Shown in pieces: positions 14,901 through 22,797 of a stretch of 64,000 nucleotides of DNA. The DNA comes from Apostichopus japonicus. Its lineage: Eukaryota; Echinodermata; Holothuroidea; Aspidochirotida; Stichopodidae. How positions within the stretch are numbered: position 1 is the stretch's first letter; every line of letters begins with the position of its first letter. Below the pieces are notes generated by a model. That model was not told the DNA's origin and did no database searches. It saw nothing but the letters and a program-made list of their open reading frames with translations. The translations under genes and the position numbers were made by a program. The stretch covers positions 1,344,501 through 1,408,500 of the forward strand of contig NC_092571.1 of the NCBI RefSeq assembly GCF_037975245.1, given 5' to 3'.

Positions 14901-17507
14901 CCACTTCACACTAGCCCACCTGAAATACTGGTTAGTTCTATCTGCGACTGCACACTTGACTAAATTTTGTTTTTACGATTATTTTAGATGGGATATTTTC
15001 GAAATTCCTGAACATTTTTGACGAATCGGGGACATTTTAGGGGACACTTGTTTATCAGGGACAGCACACTGTAATCGGGGACTGTCCCCGATAATCGGGG
15101 ACGTCTGGTCACCTTACGCATGGTCCTAATATAGCTAGTGTTCATGTCCTTTACAACTTCTAAACCTGTACACTCATATCACAAGTTCAACATACACCAG
15201 GTCTATTGTCAACCATATATGGATCCCTGCATGCATGAACACCAAATGTATGGGACATTGTCATATAAATGCAAAAAGCCTCGAGTTCTTGACAACAATA
15301 AAATAACAATTATTTCATTAAGTCATCATGAACATGATGCAACATTCCAATAATAACAACATATTCGAATCTGTATCATGAATCTTAATAGATCCTATAC
15401 CGTATGTTTATATATGGAACATAAGCTGGATCTATATGTACAAACATGTAAAGTGGGGTCTATATGTACAATATGCAGGATTTGACAGTCGGTGTAGATC
15501 TATGTAAATTTGGCCATGGTTCCATCATAGACCAACATTGGGGTGATGTACACACGCATGCAGACATGTGCACAGCTGGTATACACTGTAATAGCAGGAA
15601 GATCCAAGTATAGTCAGCTCATATATTCATATAGAGCAAGCAAATTAGTTTACTGTTCAAAGGTAACTGTGATCATCTTAGAAATAATGTGAGGTTCAAA
15701 ACTTTGAGGAAATTTTTTTGGCATAGGAAAGACTACATACCTTAGACCGTTAAGCCTTGTTTCAACTCTTTAAGTTCTCAGAACAAGATTACCACATATT
15801 ACTGCTTTTGCAAAGAGTACATGTATGCCTACATGTACATACAAAATGGCAACAGATGTTAATCGCATAATTTTTCAAATCTCACTTGTGCGCGACATTT
15901 GTTCGTTCAATGATGGCATGCATCCCAGGTAAAATTCAATGTACCAGACCAACACACACGATCAACAATTAATTGACTAGAGGGCTAGCTCAAGCATAAA
16001 TTAGGTTAAATTTTGATTCAACAATTATTAAATGGTTCAATTGTAGTACAAAATGTGAACAACAGACTAATGGACAAAACCAATTGACTCTAGCACAAAA
16101 AGAAAGGAGAACAACCAAAATTAAATGTCTATGTGATATTATTACTCAACCCTGGCACAAAGATGTGTTATGTGATTTTACTACTCAACCCTCACACAAA
16201 GATGTGTATGTTATTTTATAACTCAACCCATATGTATGTGATTTTATTAATACTAAACCCTGACACAAAGATATGCATTTAATTTTACTACTAAACCCTA
16301 ACACAAAGATGTGCATGTGATTTACTATTCAACCTTAACACAAAGATATGCATGTGATTTTACTATTCAACCCTAACACAAAGATGTGTAATGTGATTTT
16401 AATACTCAACCTCACACAAAGATCAGCATGTGATATTATTATTACTCAACCAATATGTATGTGATATTATTATAACTCAACCCTGACACAAAGTTGTGTA
16501 TGTGATATTATTAATACTCAACTCTGACACAAAGATATGCATGTGATTTTAACCCATATGTATGTGATTTTATTAATACTCAACCCTCACACAAAGATAT
16601 GCATGTGATATTATTAATACTCAACCCATATGTATGTGATATTATTATTACTCAACACTCACACGAAGATGTGCATGTGATTTTATTACTCAAACCTCAC
16701 AAAAAGATATGCATGTGATTTTATTAATACTCAACCCTCACACAAAGATATGCATGTGATATTATTAATACTCAACCCATATGTATGTGATATTATTATT
16801 ACTCAACACTCACACGAAGATGTGCATGTGATTTTATTACTCAAACCTCACAAAAAGATATGCATGTGATTTTATTAATACTCAACCCTCACACAAAGAT
16901 ATGCATGTGATATTATTAATACTCAACCCTGACAAAGTTGTGTACATACTAGACTGCATTCATTGCAGACTGCATGGTAACAAATATTAATAGTGTTCTT
17001 ACTATAGCAAGCACTGTTACTTTAAGGAAGCTCACAGTGTAATAAGTGAGCAAAAAGAAATGAAAATTGTAGCAATAGTAACAAGTTTTTCATTCCACAA
17101 AAGCACTAGCCATTGAGGATATGTTACAACAGGCTTAGAATTTCACAATTGTTTAGCCACCTGCCAAGACAATGCCAATAAGAAGGGAAAAAATGGCGCT
17201 GTCTTATATATCAAATTCCCACCAGCATGTAATTAATACAATAAGCAATGCGTGGCTAAATTTGGAAGGAAAATGGCGAGTGGTTTTCCCCTACATGTAA
17301 ATGGAACAATCCGCTGGCACTTATCCCGTACTGTAGATAGCCTAAATTTGGTAGTCCTAGCTGCTACAAGTTCTAGAGTCTTTGAACTCTTACCACCAAT
17401 TCCCTGTTGGCAAAAGTCTGGGTCTCCTCAGTAGCTCCGTACTTTTCCATGGGTAGATTGAACCCGTTACTGACATCATTACTCCTTCTGGTAGCCATTG
17501 ACAGCAT
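1..17507 (-). CDS. ANO7: Anoctamin-7-like (TMEM16 family) gene, 5' half, multi-exon, continues past left edge
   Basis: Exons read on the minus strand in the order 17394-17507 or 11275-11343 (alternative first coding exons), then 5899-5998, 5346-5641, 3816-3952, 2805-2973, 1424-1583, 992-1082 and 1-114 (partial). All junctions are AG/GT and the phases are consistent. With the 11.3-kb first exon, the first 378 residues are visible. The N-terminal anoctamin dimerisation domain starts with the hallmark [13 protein letters not shown], followed by an acidic/basic coiled-coil-like stretch, then [45 protein letters not shown] and the first membrane helix ([14 protein letters not shown]). The WARWG.W.KYQPLDH and YTGWLLPA strings are closer to my recollection of vertebrate ANO7 than to ANO1, 3, 5 or 6. 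The family comprises dimeric calcium-dependent phospholipid scramblases or chloride channels with ten membrane helices. The helices that bind calcium and form the groove lie off the window, so activity cannot be judged. The paralogue assignment is from memory. Confidence 0.9.
992..1082 (-). CDS. ANO7: Anoctamin exon 7, membrane helix 1
   Basis: The acceptor TTTACAG ends at 1083 and the donor GTAAGT starts at 991. The 91 bases encode the hydrophobic run [20 protein letters not shown] followed by [10 protein letters not shown], ending in phase 2. The donor matches the phase of the following partial exon. Confidence 0.92.
1424..1583 (-). CDS. ANO7: Anoctamin exon 6, entry to membrane helix 1
   Basis: The acceptor TTTCAG ends at 1584 and the donor GTAATC starts at 1423. 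The 160 bases encode [52 protein letters not shown], ending in phase 1. This is the most conserved cytosolic-to-membrane transition in anoctamins. Confidence 0.94.
2460..2680. repeat. G-rich low-complexity tracts in an anoctamin intron
   Basis: Several runs of five to eight G lie at about 2500-2520 and 2610-2632. Similar G or C runs recur through the window, often with pyrimidine-rich context. No gene signal was found in this part of the intron. Confidence 0.5.
2805..2973 (-). CDS. ANO7: Anoctamin exon 5
   Basis: The acceptor CTTCCAG ends at 2974 and the donor GTAAGAC starts at 2804. The 169 bases encode [16 protein letters not shown], then [20 protein letters not shown] and AAYPLHD, ending in phase 0. 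The G.D.L / A-YPLHDG block is a family hallmark preceding the first membrane helix. Confidence 0.93.
3816..3952 (-). CDS. ANO7: Anoctamin exon 4
   Basis: The acceptor is TTGACAG (ends 3953) and the donor GTGAGT (from 3815). The 137 bases encode [17 protein letters not shown], then NPMNQEVPF and [12 protein letters not shown], ending in phase 2. The NWS..L and YY.C.F....L pattern corresponds to the same segment of vertebrate ANO7. Confidence 0.9.
5346..5641 (-). CDS. ANO7: Anoctamin exon 3, cytosolic dimerisation domain
   Basis: The acceptor is GGGGTAG, ending at 5642, and the donor is GTACGT from 5345. The 296 bases encode about 99 residues. They begin [15 protein letters not shown], run through a highly charged helical stretch (about residues 66-95 of the protein) and end [20 protein letters not shown]. 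The H-A-P-W and AEEL-L-K motifs are typical of the anoctamin N-terminal domain. Confidence 0.92.
5899..5998 (-). CDS. ANO7: Anoctamin exon 2
   Basis: The acceptor AG ends at 5999 and the donor GTATGAAA starts at 5898. The 100 bases encode [15 protein letters not shown]... through NDGKRKI, ending in phase 1. Joining to the next exon recreates [13 protein letters not shown], the start of the anoctamin dimerisation domain, which is strong evidence for both splice sites. Confidence 0.88.
7160..7420 (-). mobile_element. 3' end of a CR1/L2-like non-LTR retrotransposon with (TTA)n tail
   Basis: On the minus strand the translation contains [17 protein letters not shown], then [11 protein letters not shown]. 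This matches the F..AA..WN.LP..IR...SL..FK..LK pattern at the C-terminus of CR1/L2-type reverse transcriptases. It is followed by a short 3' UTR and a TTATTATTA tail at about 7175-7190. Only the last few hundred bases are present, as expected for a 5'-truncated insertion. It lies in the intron between anoctamin exons at 11275 and 5998. Confidence 0.7.
7636..7735. repeat. Short tandem duplication, about 43-bp unit
   Basis: ATATTGATAACCGATCAATCA recurs about 43 bases later as ATATTGGTAACCGATCAATCA, followed by a degenerate third partial copy. It lies in an anoctamin intron. Confidence 0.6.
7781..8081. mobile_element. Foldback (long inverted repeat) element
   Basis: The left arm (about 7781-7910) and the reverse complement of the right arm (about 7950-8081) share long blocks, including TCTAGAGTGAACTGGTAAC, AACACTGTGC and GACCCCTCC. 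The centre is a short unmatched spacer. The arms are clearly diverged, so the element is old. No flanking target-site duplication could be recognised. Being inside the anoctamin primary transcript, it could form a hairpin of roughly 120 bp. Confidence 0.75.
8951..8985. repeat. (TC)n(TA)n compound microsatellite
   Basis: A run of TC dinucleotides passes directly into TA dinucleotides. It inflates a spurious minus-strand reading frame in this region. Confidence 0.9.
11275..11343 (-). CDS. ANO7: Proximal first coding exon of the anoctamin gene
   Basis: The ATG at 11343 opens 23 codons ([18 protein letters not shown]...) and the exon ends at a good donor, GTAAGT, in phase 0. This matches the phase-0 acceptor of exon 2 at 5998. 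The sequence is acidic and hydrophilic, as expected for the cytosolic N-terminus of an anoctamin. A possible acceptor (TTTAATGTAG) about 30 bases upstream of the ATG hints at a 5' UTR exon further up. Confidence 0.7.
11344..12720. other. No gene recognised
   Basis: This is AT-rich sequence upstream of the proximal anoctamin first exon. I saw no exon, RNA gene or clear transposon. If the distal first exon is used, it is intronic. Homopolymer A/T runs occur at about 11880-12000 and 12330-12360. Confidence 0.5.
12721..12900. repeat. Three-copy tandem repeat, 57-64 bp unit
   Basis: The blocks GTAAAATGAAGGTCTG, TTTGATTTT, GCAGTACTTA and TAGCATTTTCCA recur three times, starting at 12721, 12785 and 12842. 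It lies between the two alternative anoctamin first exons. Confidence 0.85.
13515..13851. mobile_element. 337-bp non-autonomous hAT-like MITE
   Basis: The terminal inverted repeat is CATAGGCGTAGG on the left and the reverse complement TATAGGCGTAGG on the right, matching at 11 of 12 positions. The flanks are GTTAGAAC and GTTAGAAA, a probable 8-bp target-site duplication with one mismatch. Subterminal sequence is rich in GGGGGC on one side and GCCCCCC on the other. It has no coding capacity. Confidence 0.75.
14646..15116. mobile_element. 471-bp MITE with perfect 11-bp TIR and 8-bp TSD
   Basis: The element starts TAAGGTGACCA and ends with its exact reverse complement. Both flanks carry CGCATGGT (14638-14645 and 15117-15124). 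The 8-bp duplication points to mobilisation by a hAT-type transposase. Subterminal ATCGGGGAC motifs repeat near the right end. No transposase is encoded. The perfect TIR and duplication suggest a fairly recent insertion. Confidence 0.9.
16130..16935. repeat. Tandem array, about 50-bp unit with a 151-bp higher-order repeat
   Basis: The unit contains TGTGAT(T/A)TTATTA, ACTCAACCC and CACAAAGAT(A/G)TGCA and recurs throughout. The left part is irregular. On the right, a three-unit block of 151 bp is repeated almost exactly, with GCATGTGATATTATTAATAC at 16601, 16752 and 16903. This indicates recent amplification of a block of older monomers. Confidence 0.9.
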
Positions 17508-17522
17508 TGGTCTTCATTACAT
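17394..17522 (-). CDS. Alternative distal first coding exon of the anoctamin gene
   Basis: On the minus strand an acceptor (CTTTTCAG) ends at 17523 and a donor (GTAAGAG) starts at 17393. Between them an ATG at 17507 (or a second in-frame ATG at 17498) opens 38 codons, starting [11 protein letters not shown] and ending TFANRELV, in phase 0. An in-frame TGA lies three codons upstream of the first ATG, so translation must start here. The upstream acceptor implies a further non-coding 5' exon. The next phase-0 acceptor downstream on this strand is anoctamin exon 2 at 5998, so this exon would replace the 11275-11343 exon. The joining is inferred; only the exon signals are seen. Confidence 0.55.
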
Positions 17523-18011
17523 CTGAAAAGAGTCAAAGGTAAACTGTTGTGCCTTCTTGCCCTTGCCTTCCCTCCATCTTCCCCTCCCATCCCCTCCCCT
17601 CCCACGTCACCCTCCCCTCACTCTGACTTTTCATTTGTATACTAAATTTCACATCATTTTGATCTAGCTGGGCAAGGGTCTACACACCTTGGGGTATGCC
17701 TCGCTTTTTCGGGTCGGGAAAATTTGTCGGTGGATTGCAGGGGATTTTGTGAACATTGAAAACTAAATCGAGCTGGAATCAAGCTTGCCAACAGAGATAG
17801 AATAGCATATTTTTTTCAACATCGAGTCCAAACTAGCCTTCATGCATTTTGATCATCAATTCAGACAGGTGAGGGGTCTGGTGGGTTGTGGCTCAGTCCT
17901 CATGAAAGATCCTCGGCAGTTGGCCTAAAAGTTTGCTGCTGATCTAGGACACCATACTCTTGCTTCAAGTATTCCTTTCATATTTCACCTTCAATTTGTT
18001 CCTAATTATAT

Positions 18012-18226
18012 ACTTAATTATAGATATTTATATACTTTTTAAAAAAAGTCACCCAGGAGAGAACCTGGGCACGAAAACCAAACTACCAAATGACTGATCC
18101 GCTCTCAACCCCAGTCCCCTTGCATCGGGACTGTGACTGTGTGATCATCGTCGGGTGTGCATCACCATTCCCCTCAAAAGGGAACAGATACTACACATGA
18201 TCTTAGCCAAAAGGCAGAGAAGTGAT
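18012..18226 (-). mobile_element. U2-snRNA-headed SINE-like retroposon
   Basis: Read on the minus strand, the element begins exactly at the U2 snRNA 5' end (ATCACTTCTCTGCC...). It matches metazoan U2 at about 42 of the first 45 positions, including GGCTAAGATCA and the branch-point-recognition GTAGTA, before diverging completely. The body is not U2. It has a TTCCC/GGGAA hairpin, a CAGTCCC/GGGACTG hairpin and a CCCAGG/CCTGGG hairpin, then T7 and an A/T-rich tail. The Sm site and the 3' stem-loops of U2 are absent. The flanks carry an 11-bp direct repeat CCTAATTATAT (18001-18011 and 18227-18237), so it inserted by target-primed reverse transcription with a full-length 5' end. A weak tRNA A-box-like string (TGGTAGTTTGG) lies in the body. 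Confidence 0.75.
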
Positions 18227-18239
18227 CCTAATTATATGT

Positions 18240-21200
18240 ATACGAATAATTTATCAGGTATCCCATAACAAAACGCTAAGGAAACATGATCCAATTACTA
18301 AAATAAAAAGGCAAATATGTGCATAGTAATTGTTTCTTATAAACAAAGCCATGTAGTGTTTCCAGTATTTTATAAACAAAACAAAATTAAAAGATAGGAA
18401 AACTGCAAAATTATGTAAGCGCTAAATTATTTCCCAAGTATTGCCAAGGTTTTGTCATCAGCACAATTCTTACAATTAATTAGGATGCTTTTGGCCACAT
18501 ATTAATATGGTAAGGAAATCCTGTTTATATTCATATCTCATTTGCATAACTTTGGTGTAAAATTAAATCTGCTAAGCTCTCAAACCTTACAACTGGTTTA
18601 CATAAGCAATTATATTTCTCTCATAAATATTTTGATATTGCCTCTTGACACATGATTAAGGATGTAAATGTCTTAAGCTATGTAATTGTTTGTTTATTTC
18701 ATTTACATACCCAGTATTACTAAAGCATATCGTGCAATAAACAAAGTCTGCATATATTACAATTTTTAATAACAGACCAACTATTATATATACTGTAGAA
18801 CAGAATTGAATATTGTGTTAGCTCTGATCATGTATACAGTTTGTTTGCAATAACTTCACAACTCATTACTGTAATCTTGACAAAGTTTGTAATTAGTCTA
18901 AAATAAACTACTCGTTAATGTGATCCTGACATAGTTTGCTAGCATGCATTCCTTACTTACTCGCCACCAAGCCTGTGCGTACGTTATAGGCTCATGCCAG
19001 GTATATATATCATGACAACATTGATTGTGCAAACCCTCTCATGCAGTGCTCACATGAATGTCACTGGCTCTGCTAATGATACTGACTTAGCAACTGGTAG
19101 TAGAAACTGGTAAAATTTTCATCCTTGGCATTGCGTGTATTTTAAATTAATACTAGTATATACCAGTCAGAAGACAAAATGTCGTTGCCAATGGTTACTA
19201 TATTGTCCCTTGGTGTTTATTGCAATTTTGGTCACTGGTGCATGTGATGATACAGACCCATATGGCAGCTGCACACAATACTGTACGTCCTTAAACTGTT
19301 ACTGCAGTCATTAGTTTACTTTGATGTACGTGGGAGAAGTGTAAAAGTATACAATCTGAGCTTCTCTAACTTTGTTGGTCTGGCTTTGAAGAATACCTTT
19401 CTAGAATCATTATGTCAGGCAAGCTCTCTGGCAGACCTGTAGCAGATTTGAGCGGCCGCACCGTGCTGTCCCCCCCCCCGCCCCTTCCACAAACTTGTGT
19501 GTACTTAAATGTCCTTAAGTTATAACTGGTGTCCCTCAAACTCAGAAATTCATGGCCTGCCATCTAATCTCAATTGTTCACACAAACAATTAAGCATTCA
19601 TTTTAATTCATAGGTCTATATTTTGATATTGTCACTATCACTTTTCTTGTCAAAGTTTCGACACAGTCAATAGTATTCCTTATAACTGTTAACTTTGTCA
19701 GAGGACATGATCTAGCAAATAGTAGAATATAATACTTATAAACTATGGTACATATAATATTTTCATCGTGCCACCAATTCATACAATATAGCATTTCTGT
19801 CCTAACTTAGGCCATAGCAGTATAGCCTACAGGCATTATTCTCCCTTTTTAACACTATTTTAGCGTTTGGCAAAGAATTTCATAATATAAATCGCTTTAT
19901 TGTCATCCTATAACATTTGCTAGTTATTACAGAACACTAAAACTAAAAAAATGTATAGCGTAGGACCATAGAAGCATGAAATATAATATATATATAGTAG
20001 CTCACCTTGAAGAGGAAAACATTTTTTTTTCTTCTATCAGATGGAGAAACCTGATATTGTGGCTAGTACAAATAATGGCCTTATAGGTTCTGCTGTGAAA
20101 TGTCAAAATCTCAAAGGCTTGATCCTATTTAGCTATATAGTGAAAAGATACAGACCTACTGAGTAGGTTTTGTACACTGGAACCATGTACAGCATTTCAT
20201 AACTTGAAACAAACTCAGAGCCTTCAGAACTATATACGCACACAATAGATCAGACACTTAAATAATCATAGATAAGGGGAAATGGGATTACATATTAATT
20301 AATTAATGAAGGGAATGCTGCTTACAGTCATAATTTCCCACAATATGTAATGTACCTTTTAATTTAAGCTACTGGAAACTAGCATGTTGATACCCCACAC
20401 ATTGGTGACATACTGCACAGTAGGTACAGCTACACTTTAAAGTAAGGTCATAGATATAGGTCTACCCCATAACAGGGCTACAAATAACATTGTACATTTA
20501 TGACCAGGCTAGGGTCAGGGCCCTGAGGTAAACTTTAGGGTCTGGTAAACTATACCAGGCCATAGAGTGGACTCAGGCAAAGATAAACTAGCACCCCCCC
20601 CCCCACCATTTTAAACTATTTAGGCCTAAGCCTTAAATAAACTTAAACTAGTCTCAATGTGTGTTTGCCAAATTTAAGTTTGACATTTCCAGCTTTCTGC
20701 CCTAGAACTTAGGCTAGAGGCTCAGTGAAAATAACAATCTATGCAATTTTCATATTAATAACCATTATTTTTATTGAGTTATCTGTGGTTAAACATTTTG
20801 AGCTGAATAAAATTTTGCTGAATGTGCCCTCCATTTTTGTCATTAATTTTATTGAGAATTAAACTAAGACTCTAACCTCTGCCTATCCTCACAGTCAGGC
20901 CTAGCCTAACGTTAGGCTATACCAAATCAACTAGCCTAAAGCCCAACGTATGGCCCTAGGCCTAGCCTGGAACAAGGCCACAGTATCCTTAATTAGGTAA
21001 CAATTAACGCTATAGTTATTAGTACTTTAGCGGTTTATTCGTAAGTACCAGCCTATACAGTTAATCATGATATTTAATTATACGTGGTTAGCTTAGCCAA
21101 GGTATAATAAAAAGTCTCCCACTCCCAGTCAGCTTTTAATTGCAGCTTACCGTAGGCTTCATGAATTTTTATTATTATTATTATTTTGTCCAGCAGGGCC

Positions 21201-21420
21201 TTTTAGTTTTAGACAGGTCCTATGATCCACACAGATTGCTTTCCTTGGCGTTCCTCTTTATTCACGAGTCATTCTTTTCTGCCCGTGTTGAGGATAAAAG
21301 AAATGGCGAAGCTTAAAAAGCAAACACTCTTCAGATTAGATAAAGCTCAATACTTCCAATGAATGCTCCACAAAAATCGATCTGCATCGTGCTAGCTAAA
21401 AGAGATTGCAACGGTCTCGT
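18240..21420. other. No gene recognised
   Basis: This is AT-rich sequence with short homopolymers and C runs at 19471 and 20595. I saw no convincing exon, RNA gene or bounded transposon on either strand. It could hold promoter or 5' UTR exons of the anoctamin gene that I cannot identify. Confidence 0.45.
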
Positions 21421-21487
21421 ACATATGCTATATGCTAACGTTAACAACATACTGAACTGGAATACCGTCAACTTTCACCGAAAACTT

Positions 21488-21613
21488 ACCGCCTGAAGAG
21501 GGCGATATGTGGGAAAGCATTGTATAAAGCTCTTTACACATTTTGTGACCAAAGAGTTCTGAATAACAACAAAACTCGAAAATTGTTTCTTTCTCATTTA
21601 AAGAACTGTTCAT
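21488..21613 (-). other. Possible 5' exon with donor site, function unknown
   Basis: On the minus strand a 42-codon open stretch from an ATG at 21613 ends at GGCG/GTAAGTTTT, a good splice donor at about 21487. It may be a 5' exon of the downstream anoctamin gene or chance. No family resemblance was recognised. Confidence 0.2.
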
Positions 21614-22065
21614 TTATTTATCGGATACATTTACTACAGGAATTACAGATAATATATGTAATACTCTCTACGATAGGACCATAATTATATACGGTTTGAA
21701 GACCACTTAGGCCATATCAAACTGGAAGATTTTAATCCTTTCGATAGTCGAATATATACATGAAAAATATATGTTTGACACAAAACCAGTCTAAAATATT
21801 TACAAACATAGAAATGGCTACATTGCTTTCTGTATTGCTCTGATACATTTTTGTTTTTTCTTGCATTTAAATATTGAATTTATAGGAGAACTAGTTCGAA
21901 AGAACGTTATTTACACCTTCCCACCCACCCTCAGCTCCCTCCCTCGTTTGAAAATTATCCCATCGAGCATATATATAAAGACACGCTGTTTGAAAACAAG
22001 ACCTGTAGGATTATTGTTTGTAACTTGTCAGTTTCACTTAATCGTTAAAATTTTTAAAGGAAACT

Positions 22066-22101
22066 ATTGTGGGGGGGGTGGGGGGTTGGGGGAGGGGGAT
22101 T
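22066..22101 (+). other. Candidate G-quadruplex
   Basis: Four G runs of five to eight bases are separated by one or two bases (GTGG.. T.. TT.. A). The spacing fits the canonical G4 pattern on the plus strand. It lies about 700 bases past the stop codon of the Ig-receptor gene, possibly in its 3' flank. Confidence 0.6.
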
Positions 22102-22797
22102 TAAACAATTTGTTGAGATAACACGTTTGAGGCAGGCAGAATTAATATTAGTATTATGTTAGTGTCTGTCCCATGATGGAATTATTCAACATATGTCCTC
22201 TCCGTCCGTCTGTCAGGAATACACGAACGCAATGCATTAGATAATGATTACTCGATACTAGCAATTAGGAATAAAATTAATGAAAATGATTGAATAAAGG
22301 CAAATCTTTGTTTCACCCAGTCAGAAATCAATTAATAATGCATCAAAACGTAGGAATTTCTTTTGGAAGAAATTTATATAGTTGGGGATATGAGATTCTT
22401 TTCAAGCAATAGGTCCTTTTTTCGAGTCTCGTTTTATTATTATTATTTTTCAAATAGAAACACGTTATTAAAAGTATAATGGAATAAATTATAAAACTTG
22501 ATATATAGATTATGGTTAACATCAATAAACCACAGTTAAATCTGCGTATTATGTTGAAGTTGCAAGAAGCTGATAATATCATACTAGACTGCTTAAATGA
22601 GACAAATTTAAATTACAAAAACTACAATTAATAACTTTTAGTTCACCTCAACTTTGCATCATCAAAGAATAACAATAGACACAATAGCAAATCTGTATTT
22701 TGCCTCACCGTCTAGAAATAATTTAAGAGGTTAGTGCGGTCAGGAAAAGTAATTTCTACGATGTGCTAATAATTAATCTACTACTGCTGACCTTTAA

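Noticed and set aside
18012-18226. Functional U2 snRNA gene
   Set aside because: Only the first 45 or so bases are U2; the Sm site and 3' stem-loops are missing and a target-site duplication flanks the element.
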